From contig NZ_JABTEZ010000002.1 in assembly GCF_015711605.1 (NCBI RefSeq), positions 1,798,001 through 1,862,000 of the forward strand: DNA of 64,000 nucleotides, in the 5' to 3' direction. The stretch comes from Planomonospora sp. ID67723. Lineage in GTDB: Bacteria > Actinomycetota > Actinomycetes > Streptosporangiales > Streptosporangiaceae. A program made the position numbers and the translations under genes. A model generated the notes under the pieces. It saw nothing but the letters and a program-made list of their open reading frames with translations, was not told the origin of the DNA and ran no database searches. Position 1 is the stretch's first letter. Every line of letters begins with the position of its first letter. Of the stretch, positions 1-8,059 are shown piece after piece.

Positions 1-189
1 GACCTGGGTGAGGCGGGCGATGCGCTCGCCCACCATCCGCCCGGAGACCGCCAGGGCGTCGGGGCCGTTGCGGCGGGCGTCCAGTTCCCGCTGGGCCTGC
101 AGGCCCGGCTGCCCGGCCACGGCCTGCTCGACCTGCGGCAGGATGACGTGGGCGTGCACGTCGACGGTTCTCACACGTGGCGCGCTCAT
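1..189 (-). CDS. Amidohydrolase family protein (ACMSD-like), N-terminus only
   Basis: Only the first 63 codons lie in the window; the rest continues beyond base 1. The protein begins MSAPRVRTVDVHAHVILPQV. The D-V-H-A-H motif near residue 10 is the first metal-ligand motif of the amidohydrolase_2 family, whose members include aminocarboxymuconate-semialdehyde decarboxylase and related nonoxidative decarboxylases/hydrolases. The ATG overlaps the TGA of the upstream FAD monooxygenase (ATGA), so it is translationally coupled and is the distal gene of the operon starting at 3272. The family assignment rests on one motif plus context; the substrate is unknown. Confidence 0.75.
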   Translation of the reverse strand, partial: MSAPRVRTVDVHAHVILPQVEQAVAGQPGLQAQRELDARRNGPDALAVSGRMVGERIARLTQV

Positions 190-1313
190 GGACGCTGCGT
201 CACCATCGCGGCGATGCGGCCCATCAGACCGGGCACGTCGGCGTCCGGGACGGGGTTCAGCTGCCAGTCGGCCAGCTGCAGGGACGCCTCGACCACGGCC
301 TTCACGCGCTCGTACCGGCGGTCCATGAAGGCGTCGAACAGCGCCTGGTCGAGGCGGTCGGCGGCGAGCAGCAGCTCGGCGAGGACGGCGGCGTCCTCCA
401 GGCACTGGGCGGCGCCCTGGGCGAGGGTGGGCGGGCAGGCGTGCGCGGCGTCGCCGATCAGGACGACGCGGCCGCGGTTCCAGGGGCGGTCCACCAGCAG
501 CGACTCGAACCAGGTGTAGTTGATGCGGTCCGGATCCGTGATGTCGGCGCGGATCCCGTCCCAGGCGCCGCCGTACCCCTCGGCGAGGGCTCGCATGCGG
601 GCGGGCTTGTCGGCGTCGGCCACCGACTCGCGGGGCCGGGCCCTCTCCACCAGGTAGGCGTACATGCTGTCCTCGCTGGTGGGGCAGTAACCGGCGATGA
701 AGCACGGCCCGCCGTAGACCAGGTCGGTGCGCTCGACGTCCTCGGGGCGGCGGGTGTGGATGCGCCAGATGCCCATGCCGGTCGGCCGGGGGGCGGCCTC
801 GACGCCGATGAGCCCGCGGACCTTGGAGCGGATGCCGTCGGCGCCCACGACCAGGTCGTAGGTGCCGGCGGTCCCGTCGGACAACCGCGCCCGCACGCCG
901 TCGCCGGTGTCGGTGAGGGTCTCCACGGTCAGGCCGAGGCCGATCCTCGCACCGGACTCCCGTACGGCGTCGGCGAGGATCGCGGCCAGTTCGGGGCGGT
1001 TCATGCCGAGTGTCGCCGGCAGGTCGGCGCCGCCGGTGCGGGCGTCGGGGATCTCGGCGACCAGACGCCCGTCGGGGGTGCGGATCCCCAGGGAGCCGAA
1101 CGCGAAGCCCGCGGCGGCGACCCGGTCCCAGACGCCGAGGTCGCGCAGCACCCGCAGCGCGTTGCCCTGCAGTGTGATGCCCGAGCCGAGCGCGGTCAGC
1201 TCCGGCTTGAGCTCCGCGACGTCGACCGCGACGCCGCCGCGGGCGAGCAGGATCGCCAGGGCCGATCCGGCGGTGCCTCCGCCGACGATGAGGACGTTCC
1301 CTACGGCTGCCAT
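186..1313 (-). CDS. FAD-dependent aromatic monooxygenase
   Basis: 375-residue class A flavoprotein hydroxylase. Visible motifs are the N-terminal FAD-binding G-G-G-T-A-G (residues about 9-14), the DG motif V-V-G-A-D-G-I-R-S near residue 160, and the GD motif L-I-G-D-A-A-H-A near residue 285. This is the salicylate/3-hydroxybenzoate hydroxylase-like group, which uses NAD(P)H and O2 to hydroxylate aromatic rings. A longer reading frame extends upstream, but the ATG at 1313 gives MAAVGNVLIVGGG, the normal N-terminus, and has a GAGG ribosome site embedded in the end of the preceding gene. It ends in an ATGA overlap with the amidohydrolase. Its actual substrate cannot be read from sequence. Confidence 0.88.
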   Translation of the reverse strand: MAAVGNVLIVGGGTAGSALAILLARGGVAVDVAELKPELTALGSGITLQGNALRVLRDLGVWDRVAAAGFAFGSLGIRTPDGRLVAEIPDARTGGADLPATLGMNRPELAAILADAVRESGARIGLGLTVETLTDTGDGVRARLSDGTAGTYDLVVGADGIRSKVRGLIGVEAAPRPTGMGIWRIHTRRPEDVERTDLVYGGPCFIAGYCPTSEDSMYAYLVERARPRESVADADKPARMRALAEGYGGAWDGIRADITDPDRINYTWFESLLVDRPWNRGRVVLIGDAAHACPPTLAQGAAQCLEDAAVLAELLLAADRLDQALFDAFMDRRYERVKAVVEASLQLADWQLNPVPDADVPGLMGRIAAMVTQRP

Positions 1314-1320
1314 GGAGACC

Positions 1321-2283
1321 TCACTTGATGGCGATGGGGTTGACGGGGGAGCCGACCGCGCCGGTGACGGGCAGCGGGGCGGCGGTGAGGAGGAACTCGT
1401 GGACACCGTCGGCGGCGCAGTGCGCCGCGAGGGCGTCCAGGTCCCACATCTCGCCGATGAGCAGGCCGATGTGGGGGATGACGACCTGGTGCAGGGGCTG
1501 GAAGGCGTTCTCGAACTCGTTGGGCCGCACCTCGAAGCCCCAGGTGTCGGTGGCGACGGCGGCGATCTCGGTGCGGTGCAGCCAGCCCGCGGTGGTGAAC
1601 GACAGGCCGGGTGCGGGGCCGCCGGCGTAGTCGCCCCAGCCGTCGCGGCGGGCCCGGGTGAGCTGCCCGGTGCGCACGCACACGATGTCGCCGCGGCCGA
1701 CCGCGACGCCGTGCGCCCGCGCGGTGGCGGTCAGATGCTCCTCGGTGATCGCGAAGCCGTCCGGCAGCTCTCCCTCCTGCCCGAACACGCGGCCGACGTC
1801 GAGGAGGACGCCGCGGCCCGCGACGGGCGCGGCCAGGTGCTCGATTCCGGTGACAAGGTCGCCGAGGGAGGTGACGACCTTGTCCGCGGGGCGGCCGTTC
1901 CACGCCCTGCCGTGGTCGAAGATGTGGCCGAGGCCGTCCCATTGGGTGGAGCACTGCAGCGGCATGGCGATGACGTCGTCCGCGCCGCCGAACCCGTGCG
2001 GGAACCCCTGGCCGCCGTGGACGGCGTCCAGGCCGGTGTCGGTCATGGTGTGCACCGGGTTGGTACGGCGCCGCCAGCCCTTCTGCGGGCCGTCGGTGTC
2101 GAAACGCTGGGACAGCGAGAAGGGGATGCCCCGGCGGACCAGCGCCGCGGCCTCCCGGCGCTTGGCCTCGTCGATGAAGTTGACGGTGCCCAGCACGTCG
2201 TCGTCCCCCCAGCGGCCCCAGTTGGAGCACGCGGCGGCGGCTTCGGCGATGGCGCCCTCGGGATCGGTACGGTCGAGCATCAT
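1321..2283 (-). CDS. Cyclase family protein (kynurenine formamidase/isatin hydrolase-like)
   Basis: 320 residues, the length of the bacterial putative-cyclase family (PF04199 type), metal-dependent hydrolases that open amide or lactam bonds. The region Q-C-S-T-Q-W-D-G-L-G-H-I-F near residue 110 corresponds to the metal-binding H-x-G-T-H-x-D segment but is altered (S-T-Q-W-D), as in the long actinobacterial subgroup. There is a double ATG (2283 and 2280); the first overlaps the TGA of the fumarylacetoacetase-like gene. It is the second gene of a four-gene operon with a ring hydroxylase and a C-C hydrolase, which suggests that it hydrolyses a ring-derived intermediate. Function beyond hydrolase is inference. 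Confidence 0.82.
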   Translation of the reverse strand: MMLDRTDPEGAIAEAAAACSNWGRWGDDDVLGTVNFIDEAKRREAAALVRRGIPFSLSQRFDTDGPQKGWRRRTNPVHTMTDTGLDAVHGGQGFPHGFGGADDVIAMPLQCSTQWDGLGHIFDHGRAWNGRPADKVVTSLGDLVTGIEHLAAPVAGRGVLLDVGRVFGQEGELPDGFAITEEHLTATARAHGVAVGRGDIVCVRTGQLTRARRDGWGDYAGGPAPGLSFTTAGWLHRTEIAAVATDTWGFEVRPNEFENAFQPLHQVVIPHIGLLIGEMWDLDALAAHCAADGVHEFLLTAAPLPVTGAVGSPVNPIAIK

Positions 2284-3272
2284 GATCCCTCGGCGAGGCA
2301 GCGGTTGCGCTGGACGCCCAGGCCGGTGATCGTGCCCTCCATCACGTCACCGGCACGGAGGAGCCGGCCCCAGTGCATGCCGTTGCCGGCCGGGCTGCCG
2401 GTGAGCACCAGATCGCCGGGGAGCAGTTCCACGGTCTGCGAGACGTAGGACACCAGCCGCGCCACGTCGAAGATCATGTCCTTGGTGGACTCGTCCTGCA
2501 TGACCTCGCCGTTGAGCCTCAGCGTCACCTGCAGGTCACCGGGGTCGGCGACGAAGGCGGACGGCACCAGGTAGGGGCCGAGCGGGGTGAACGTCGGGGC
2601 GTTCTTGGCCCGCAGCCAGTCGGTGCCGATCTCCGGCATGTCGCGGCGGAACACCAGCTCGCGGGCCGTGAGGTCGTTGGCGATGGTGTAGGCGGCCACG
2701 TGCTCCAGCGCCCGCTCGGCCGGGACCCGGAAGGCCGGGCGGCCGATCACCGCGGCCAGCTCCAGCTCCCAGTCGGGCTTGGCGCACCAGCCGGGGATCA
2801 CCACGTCGTCGTAGGGGCCGGCGACCGAGGACGGCAGGCCGATGAACACGTACGGCTGGTCCTCGGCCGCTCGGCGGTCCATCATCGCCGCGACCTCCGC
2901 CCTCACCTGCTCGGCGGGGCGGCCGCCCTCGGGCTCGTGCGCGACCGCCAGGTCGATGACGTGGGTGCGGTAGTTGGCGCCCGACTGCAGGATCTGCCGG
3001 GGTTCGACGGGGGCGTGCACCCGCAGGTCCGCCAGCGGCAGCCACTCGCTCTCCGCCGATGCGGCGGCGGCGTGCAGCAGCGGCAGCGCGCTCTCCCACC
3101 GCTCCAGCAGTGTGCGGGTGGTGGGCTCGCCGGCGCCCGGTGCGCGGAGCGCGGGGACGGTGCGCAGGTCCAGGACCCGATCGCCGGTGACCAGACCGGG
3201 GAAGGCCGAGCCGTTCCCTGCGGAGAAGGTGCCGAGCGCGAACGGGCCGGCAAGAGACGGGGGTGTTTCCAC
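2280..3272 (-). CDS. Fumarylacetoacetate hydrolase family protein
   Basis: 330 residues with the FAH fold. An N-terminal extension is followed by I-L-Q-S-G-A-N-Y-R-T-H near residue 95, the acidic metal-site region P-D-W-E-L-E-L-A-A-V-I-G near 168, A-Y-T-I-A-N-D-L-T-A-R and the C-terminal G-D-L-V-L-T-G-S-P-A-G-N-G. The family hydrolyses or decarboxylates beta-diketo acids produced by ring cleavage. The GTG start at 3272 has a clear GGAGG 7 nt upstream, so this is the first gene of the operon. The ATGATG at its end couples it to the cyclase gene. Specific substrate unknown. Confidence 0.9.
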   Translation of the reverse strand: METPPSLAGPFALGTFSAGNGSAFPGLVTGDRVLDLRTVPALRAPGAGEPTTRTLLERWESALPLLHAAAASAESEWLPLADLRVHAPVEPRQILQSGANYRTHVIDLAVAHEPEGGRPAEQVRAEVAAMMDRRAAEDQPYVFIGLPSSVAGPYDDVVIPGWCAKPDWELELAAVIGRPAFRVPAERALEHVAAYTIANDLTARELVFRRDMPEIGTDWLRAKNAPTFTPLGPYLVPSAFVADPGDLQVTLRLNGEVMQDESTKDMIFDVARLVSYVSQTVELLPGDLVLTGSPAGNGMHWGRLLRAGDVMEGTITGLGVQRNRCLAEGS

Positions 3273-3514
3273 GATGTTTCCTCCCGGTGTGTGCCCCCAA
3301 CCTTGGGCTAATGGAACCGATCTGGGAAATTGATTCTTCAGATGCAGGTATCCACCGGGTGGATGGTTGGAGAAGGGCCTCGCGGACCTCTCCGGTCCGG
3401 CGGCGAGAGCGGGACGGGACCGTCGGCGGGTGGGTCCGTACCGTCCGGGCAGGCCGTCCGTCGCTGCGGACCGCCGGCCGGCCTCGGTTGCGGGGAGGCG
3501 GCCGAGCCGTGCCC
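3273..3514. promoter_or_regulatory. Upstream region of the aromatic operon, with a short palindrome
   Basis: The minus-strand operon must start transcription here. A 12-bp inverted repeat CCCAA-CC-TTGGG lies at 3296-3307, 24-35 bases upstream of the GTG, where a repressor or activator could bind. No regulator gene adjoins it and I cannot place convincing -35/-10 boxes. The rest of the stretch shows no gene. Confidence 0.35.
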
Positions 3515-4141
3515 TCAGCTCAGCAGCGGAGCCAGCGCCTCACGCAGATCCGCGGGTCCGCGGTAGGCGACACCGGTCATTCCCAGCTCGACCGCCGCGG
3601 CCACGTTCGGGGCCTGGTCGTCGACGAACAGGCAGCGGCCGACGGGAGCGCCCGCCTCCCGCGCGGCGGCATGGTAGATCCGCGGATCCGGCTTGGCCGC
3701 CCCCACCTGTGCGCTCGTGACCACCGCGTCGAAGGACCGGCTCAGGCCCGCCGACTCCAGAACGGCGTTGATCTGGAGGGTGGAGTTGGACACCAGCACG
3801 ACGGGCACCCGGGTCCGGGCCCGCCGCAGGAGTGTGACGACCTCCTCGTCGATCCGGCACTCCGCCTCGACGAACCCCCGGCTCAGCTCCCGGGCCCTCT
3901 CCTCCGAGCCGACCAGTGCGATGAGCTCGGCGGCGATCGACTCCGTCCACTGCTCGGCCGTGGTTCTCCCCAGAGCCGCCGGTACGGCCCGCTCCGGAGT
4001 GAAGGCGATCTTCTCCGTGGTGCCCGGCGCCAGCCCGCAGGAGCGTTCGCGCCGTTCGTGCCCGGTCAGGTCGACGTAGCCGATCACGTCGTAGAAGTCG
4101 CACAGCACCGCGTCGTACGGCAGGCGCCCCCCACCGCTCAT
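3515..4141 (-). CDS. HAD-superfamily hydrolase-like protein with altered motif I
   Basis: About 208 residues. HAD landmarks are motif II V-L-V-S-N-S-T (middle), motif III lysine in V-G-A-A-K-P-D-P-R-I-Y and motif IV C-L-F-V-D-D-Q-A-P-N-V. Motif I reads D-A-V-L-C-D-F-Y-D-V-I: the first aspartate is present, but the second, acid-base aspartate of DxD is replaced by Tyr, followed by D. Such changes occur in HAD proteins that are not simple phosphatases. The ATG at 4141 is preferred (GGGAG upstream); an in-frame GTG at 4150 is possible. The gene stands alone between two operons. Confidence 0.78.
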   Translation of the reverse strand: MSGGGRLPYDAVLCDFYDVIGYVDLTGHERRERSCGLAPGTTEKIAFTPERAVPAALGRTTAEQWTESIAAELIALVGSEERARELSRGFVEAECRIDEEVVTLLRRARTRVPVVLVSNSTLQINAVLESAGLSRSFDAVVTSAQVGAAKPDPRIYHAAAREAGAPVGRCLFVDDQAPNVAAAVELGMTGVAYRGPADLREALAPLLS

Positions 4142-4438
4142 GGTCGTCACTCCCGTCGGTTCGTCCGAGGCGGCCGAGAGTCCGGCGGGCGTCGCCGGCG
4201 CCCGCTCGACCTCCCGGGCTCGCCTGCCGTTCGCGGATCCCGATCGTGCCCGCGGTCATTGTCGTCCTCGGCGCGGGCTTCCGTCCACGACCGGCTTCGG
4301 GAACCCCGTTCGCTCTGCTGGGCGCCGTTCGTCCTGGAGGCGGGCCGCGAAACCTGGGGCCGGTGACTTGTGGTTCGTGTCACGAACTAATATGGTTCGT
4401 GACACGAACCAGATGTCGTCCTCATGGGAGCGAGCACA
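4142..4438. other. Intergenic region between HAD gene and the MarR module
   Basis: No gene is supported in this roughly 300-base stretch between divergent genes. Its proximal end holds the two MarR-type palindromes described separately; the rest is featureless high-GC sequence. Confidence 0.6.
4373..4409. promoter_or_regulatory. Two tandem MarR-type operators
   Basis: Two perfect 7-1-7 inverted repeats, GTTCGTG-T-CACGAAC at 4373-4387 and GTTCGTG-A-CACGAAC at 4395-4409, lie 29-66 bases before the ATG at 4439. Their centres (4380 and 4402) are 22 bp apart, two helical turns, so two dimers would bind the same face. A TAATAT (4388-4393) that could serve as a -10 box lies between them. A related copy precedes the MarR gene itself (6088-6102). 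Confidence 0.85.
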
Positions 4439-5545
4439 ATGGGTCACACGGTCGCAGTCATCGGTGGAGGTTACGGAGGCGCCGCCGTCGCCAAGGCGCT
4501 GGATCAGGACGCAGACGTCGTCCTCATCGAGCCCAAGGACGCTTTCGTCCAGAACGCGGTGTCTCTTCGAGCGCTGGTCCGGCCGGACTGGGCGGGCAAC
4601 CTGTTCTTCCCGTACGACGGGCTGCTCCAGCGCGGCAGGGTCATCCGCGAACGCGCGGTCTCGGTCGACTCCGGAGGGGTCGTCCTGGCGTCCGGCGGGC
4701 GCGTCGACGCCGACTACCTCGTTCTGGCCACCGGCTCCGGATATCCCTTCCCGTTCAAATTCGACACCGATCTGTCCAGTGAGGCGCGAGAGCGGCTCCT
4801 GGCCGTCCACGCCGAGCTGGCGGGCGCCGCCCGCGTGCTGATCGCCGGTGCGGGACCGGTCGGCTTGGAGCTGTCCGGCGAGATCAAGGCGGTCTGGCCG
4901 GACAAGCACGTCACCGTCGTCGACCCGACGCCGCTGCTGCTCCCCGGCTTCCATCCGCAGATGCGTGAAGACCTGCGTCGCCAACTCGGCGTGCTCGGCG
5001 TGGAGCTGCGGCTGGCCACCGCTCTGGGCGCGCAGCCGCCGACCGAGCCCGGCCGGGCGCAGCCCTTCACCGTGCCCTCCACCGGCGGAGAGATCTCCGC
5101 CGACATCTGGTTCCGCGCCCACGGTGTCAGCGTCGACAGCGACTACCTCGGTGACGGCCTGGCGGACGCACGCACGCCGGAGGGATATGTCCGGGTGACC
5201 GAGACCCTCAACGTCGAGGGCTACGGTCACGTCTACGCGGTCGGTGACATCACCGACGTCGCGGAGGCCAAGATGGCCGGGAACGCGATGCAGCATGCCG
5301 AGGTCGTGGCGAAGAACATCATCGCCCAGGTGCGCGGTGAACGGCCCGCGGCGGTCTACCGGCCGTCTCCCGTTCCCTTCGTACTGCTCCCGCTCGGGCC
5401 CGAGGGCGGTGTCGGCCAGCTGCCTTCCCCTGACGGGCCGGTCGTCCTGTCCGCGCGGGAGGTCGCCGAGTACAAGGGCTCGGACCTGTTCACCGGCCGG
5501 TTCGCGGACCTGTTCGGCGTGGGCGGCGCCCCCGCGGCCGCCTGA
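4439..5545 (+). CDS. NAD(P)/FAD-dependent oxidoreductase (FSP1/NDH-2-like)
   Basis: 368 residues. An N-terminal Rossmann FAD motif V-A-V-I-G-G-G-Y-G-G (residues 5-14), a second nucleotide-binding motif V-L-I-A-G-A-G-P-V-G-L-E-L near 140, and a C-terminal G-H-V-Y-A-V-G-D-I-T-D FAD motif make this a two-dinucleotide-binding flavoprotein of the AIF/FSP1/type II NADH dehydrogenase group. Such enzymes typically pass electrons from NAD(P)H to quinones or other acceptors. No redox-active CxxxxC is visible. The start at 4439 is chosen over 4424 because GGGAG lies 7-8 nt upstream. The operators before it imply control by the neighbouring MarR. Confidence 0.87.
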   Translation: MGHTVAVIGGGYGGAAVAKALDQDADVVLIEPKDAFVQNAVSLRALVRPDWAGNLFFPYDGLLQRGRVIRERAVSVDSGGVVLASGGRVDADYLVLATGSGYPFPFKFDTDLSSEARERLLAVHAELAGAARVLIAGAGPVGLELSGEIKAVWPDKHVTVVDPTPLLLPGFHPQMREDLRRQLGVLGVELRLATALGAQPPTEPGRAQPFTVPSTGGEISADIWFRAHGVSVDSDYLGDGLADARTPEGYVRVTETLNVEGYGHVYAVGDITDVAEAKMAGNAMQHAEVVAKNIIAQVRGERPAAVYRPSPVPFVLLPLGPEGGVGQLPSPDGPVVLSAREVAEYKGSDLFTGRFADLFGVGGAPAAA

Positions 5546-5586
5546 TCCTGCCCGTGCCGTGACAGGCCCGGCCCCCGCAGGAGCCG

Positions 5587-6066
5587 TCAGCGGCCGTGCG
5601 CGGAGGGCGCCGCCTCGTCCCGCCCGAGGAAGACCATCGGCACGTTGTTGTCCCGTACCACCCGGCTGAGCAGTTCGGTGAGCGTGGCGCGCTCCGCCTC
5701 GTCCAGGCCCGCCGGAAGCTCGTCGATCCGCCGGCAGGCTGCGGTGTAGAACGCCTCGGCCAGCTCGCCGCCTTGTTCGGTGAGCGTGACCTGAACCGCT
5801 CGCCGGTCTTTCCGGTCCGGCTCGCGCCGCACCAGGCCGCGCTGGGTGCTGCGGTTCACCAGCTCGGTGAGGCTGGACTTGGCCAGCCTCAGCACCGCGC
5901 CCAGCTCGCTCATCCCGTACGGCTGCGCCATCAGCACGCAGAGCAGCTGACCTTGCTGGGGGGTCAGCCCGTACTCCCGGGCCGCCTCGGCGTACACGGC
6001 GTTGACCAGGAAGGACGACCGCACCAACGCGGTCACGACCCCCCAGTTCTCCTCAGCCTTGCCCAT
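5587..6066 (-). CDS. MarR family transcriptional regulator
   Basis: 159 residues with the MarR winged helix. The recognition-helix region M-S-E-L-G-A-V-L-R-L-A-K-S-S-L-T-E-L-V-N-R-S (about 66-87) is followed by the wing L-V-R-R-E-P-D-R-K-D-R-R-A-V-Q-V-T-L-T, a hallmark of the family. It lies between the FAD/NAD oxidoreductase gene and a divergent F420/LLM oxidoreductase gene, both with copies of the same palindrome in their promoters. It is therefore most likely the repressor of both and of itself. The ligand is unknown; MarR proteins commonly sense phenolics or oxidants. Confidence 0.92.
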   Translation of the reverse strand: MGKAEENWGVVTALVRSSFLVNAVYAEAAREYGLTPQQGQLLCVLMAQPYGMSELGAVLRLAKSSLTELVNRSTQRGLVRREPDRKDRRAVQVTLTEQGGELAEAFYTAACRRIDELPAGLDEAERATLTELLSRVVRDNNVPMVFLGRDEAAPSAHGR

Positions 6067-6087
6067 CCGGCCAGGCTACCACGCATG

Positions 6088-6102
6088 GTTCGCCACACGA
6101 AC
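6088..6102. promoter_or_regulatory. MarR-type operator in the marR/LLM divergent promoter
   Basis: GTTCGCC-A-CACGAAC is the same palindrome as at 4373 and 4395, with an intact right arm and two changes in the left arm. It lies 22 bases upstream of the marR start and 24 bases upstream of the LLM gene start, so one site can serve both directions. A TATTTA (6103-6108) next to it could be the -10 for the plus-strand gene. Confidence 0.75.
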
Positions 6103-6125
6103 TATTTACACCATGGAGGGAAACC

Positions 6126-7040
6126 ATGACGACGCCACGACGGAAGACAATGTTCGGTGTCGGGATCTCGACCGCGGCCGACGCGGCGCCGCAGGCTCTC
6201 CGGCACGCGGCCCGGGCAGACCGCGCCGGGCTCGATCTGTTCACGGTCTCCGATCATCCCTATGTCGGCGGGCGCCTGGACGCCTACTCCATCGTGGGGA
6301 TGGCTCTCGGCCGCACCACCCGCATCTCGGGGCTGGTGAACGTCACGAACCTCCCGAGCCGCCCCGCACCCATGCTGGCGCGGACGGTCACCTCGCTGTC
6401 CGCCCTGTCCGGAGGCCGGATCGTGCTGGGTCTCGGCGCGGGCGGCCTGTGGGACGAGATCGCCAAACTGGGCGTCCCGCGGCTGGGGCCGGGCGCCGCG
6501 GTCCGCGCGCTGGGAGAGGCGATCACCCTGGTGCGGGCGCTGTCCGGCGGTGGCGACCCGGTGACCTTCGACGGCGAGTTCTACCAGGTCACAGACCTTG
6601 AACCCGCTCCGGCCCCGGCTCCGCCCGTGTGGACCGGCTCGGTCGGGCCGAAATCGCTGGCCGTCACCGGCCGGCTGGCCGACGGCTGGATCCCCGGACA
6701 CGCCGCGGACTGGCTCAGCCCTCGATACCGGACATCGCGTCCCGTCATCGACCGGGCGGCAGCCGATGCCGGCAGGGACCCCCGCGACGTCGCCACGATC
6801 TACAACATGCTCGGCGTCATCACCCCCACCCCGCTCGCCGCCACGCGCGACCGCGACGGCCGCTGGATCGGCGGCTCGGCCGAGCAGTGGGCCGAGGAGC
6901 TCACCAACGCGGTGCTGAAGCATGACGCGGCCGGTTTCATCTATTTCACGGCCGACGACACGGCCGCCGACGTCGCGCTCGGCCGCTGGGCGGAGGAGGT
7001 CGTCCCACGGGTCCGGGAGGCCGTGGCGGCCGGTTCCTGA
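6126..7040 (+). CDS. LLM class (F420-dependent type) oxidoreductase
   Basis: 304 residues with the luciferase-like TIM-barrel pattern: F-G-V-G-I-S near the start, L-D-L-F-T-V-S-D-H-P-Y, L-S-G-G-R-I-V-L-G-L-G-A-G-G and a late L-A-V-T-G-R-L-A-D-G-W-I. This is the actinobacterial group that mostly uses coenzyme F420 for hydride transfer; use of FMN cannot be excluded. A GGAGGGAAACC leader makes the ATG at 6126 secure. It shares a divergent promoter and operator with marR, so it is probably induced together with the FAD/NAD oxidoreductase at 4439. Substrate unknown. Confidence 0.87.
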   Translation: MTTPRRKTMFGVGISTAADAAPQALRHAARADRAGLDLFTVSDHPYVGGRLDAYSIVGMALGRTTRISGLVNVTNLPSRPAPMLARTVTSLSALSGGRIVLGLGAGGLWDEIAKLGVPRLGPGAAVRALGEAITLVRALSGGGDPVTFDGEFYQVTDLEPAPAPAPPVWTGSVGPKSLAVTGRLADGWIPGHAADWLSPRYRTSRPVIDRAAADAGRDPRDVATIYNMLGVITPTPLAATRDRDGRWIGGSAEQWAEELTNAVLKHDAAGFIYFTADDTAADVALGRWAEEVVPRVREAVAAGS

Positions 7041-7082
7041 CGGCCGAGGCCGCCCGGACGGTCATCCCCGGCTCCGGCCTCC

Positions 7083-7114
7083 CCCGACCGGGACCCGGCC
7101 GGGTCCCGGTCGGG
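7083..7114. terminator. Bidirectional terminator, perfect 32-bp palindrome
   Basis: The 16 bases 7083-7098 (CCCGACCGGGACCCGG) are followed immediately by their exact complement at 7099-7114, ending one base before the stop codon of the convergent gene at 7115. No U-tract is present, as is usual in high-GC actinobacteria. Confidence 0.75.
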
Positions 7115-7717
7115 TCACAGACCCGCCCACCTGGTGGTGGCCAGCAGGTCACGCAGACCCGTGGCACGCGTGTAGATCAGCGTCAGCAACTCGCCCTGCA
7201 GGCCGGGCGGCAGGTCCATGTCGATGAGGTTCTCGCAGGCGGCGTAGATCACGGTGATCGCACCGCGCAGATCGGCTGATATGCGCTGGCGCTCGTGTTC
7301 ACGCAGGCGTAGCCACCACTCGTCCAGATCGCTCCAGCCGGGCAGCAGGCCATCGCCGGCCGCGGCCGCCGCGAGGGCGGGTGGCGGCCCCTGCGTGGTC
7401 CCGGCCAGTTGCGCGGACGCCTCATAGCAGGGGCTGCACAGACGGTGGATCAGGCCGGTCGTGGTGTCGGTGCGCGCCGTACGGGCCCGTCGCCGACAGC
7501 ACGTCCGGTTGCTCAGGTTCACCGTGGTGCAGCTGAAGTGAGCGGCCGGCCGGCACTCGGCCAGGGTGATGCCGTGGTAGGCCGCCGCGGCGGCCAAGGC
7601 CTCACGGCCGTGGTCGCCCAGCCACATCCGGCCGCGGCGCAGCCGGTATGTCGCCCCTTGGCCGGGCAGGTCCCCCAGCCACAACACCCGCCCTCCGTGG
7701 CGGTCATGCAGTTCCAT
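7115..7717 (-). CDS. Hypothetical protein, Cys-containing central segment
   Basis: 200 residues, not recognised. It starts MELHDRHGGRVLWLGDLPGQG and ends in a helical segment (L-R-E-H-E-R-Q-R-I-S-A-D-L-R-G-A...). The centre holds H-F-S-C, R-T-C-C-R-R-R and L-C-S-P-C-Y, a spacing that could bind a metal. The ATG at 7717 has AAGGA upstream; the open frame runs much further upstream, but that part is the antisense shadow of the histidine kinase gene. Whether it is expressed is uncertain, but codon use looks genuine. Confidence 0.6.
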   Translation of the reverse strand: MELHDRHGGRVLWLGDLPGQGATYRLRRGRMWLGDHGREALAAAAAYHGITLAECRPAAHFSCTTVNLSNRTCCRRRARTARTDTTTGLIHRLCSPCYEASAQLAGTTQGPPPALAAAAAGDGLLPGWSDLDEWWLRLREHERQRISADLRGAITVIYAACENLIDMDLPPGLQGELLTLIYTRATGLRDLLATTRWAGL

Positions 7718-8059
7718 ACGCTTCCTTGCGCGTGACACTTCGAGGTGGACGGCACGGTCCAGACCGCGTCGATGGCATGTCTTCCATCGGCAGCCGGGGC
7801 GCCTTGCTGCAGGTAATCGCCGGGAAAGGACTCCGTCCCCTCCCGGCAGGCGCGGGACCGGCGATCGAGAACCCTCCGGCCCGGCCGGACCGTGCCGGTC
7901 GCCTCCGGGGCGCCCCTGCGGGACCGACGCCCGGCGACGCGGGACGTCTTCGGGAGCGCAGGACCGCGTCCGGGGGGCTGAGCCGGTGTCGCCGATGTCG
8001 GCGCCTACCGTTGAAGGAGGGGACGGGTGTGGATAACACCAGGTCAGGGGGATAAGACC
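7718..8059. other. Intergenic region without recognised features
   Basis: About 340 bases between divergent genes. It must contain the histidine-kinase promoter, but I find no clear -35/-10 pair, repeat or RNA structure. Open frames here overlap each other and lack ribosome sites. Confidence 0.5.
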
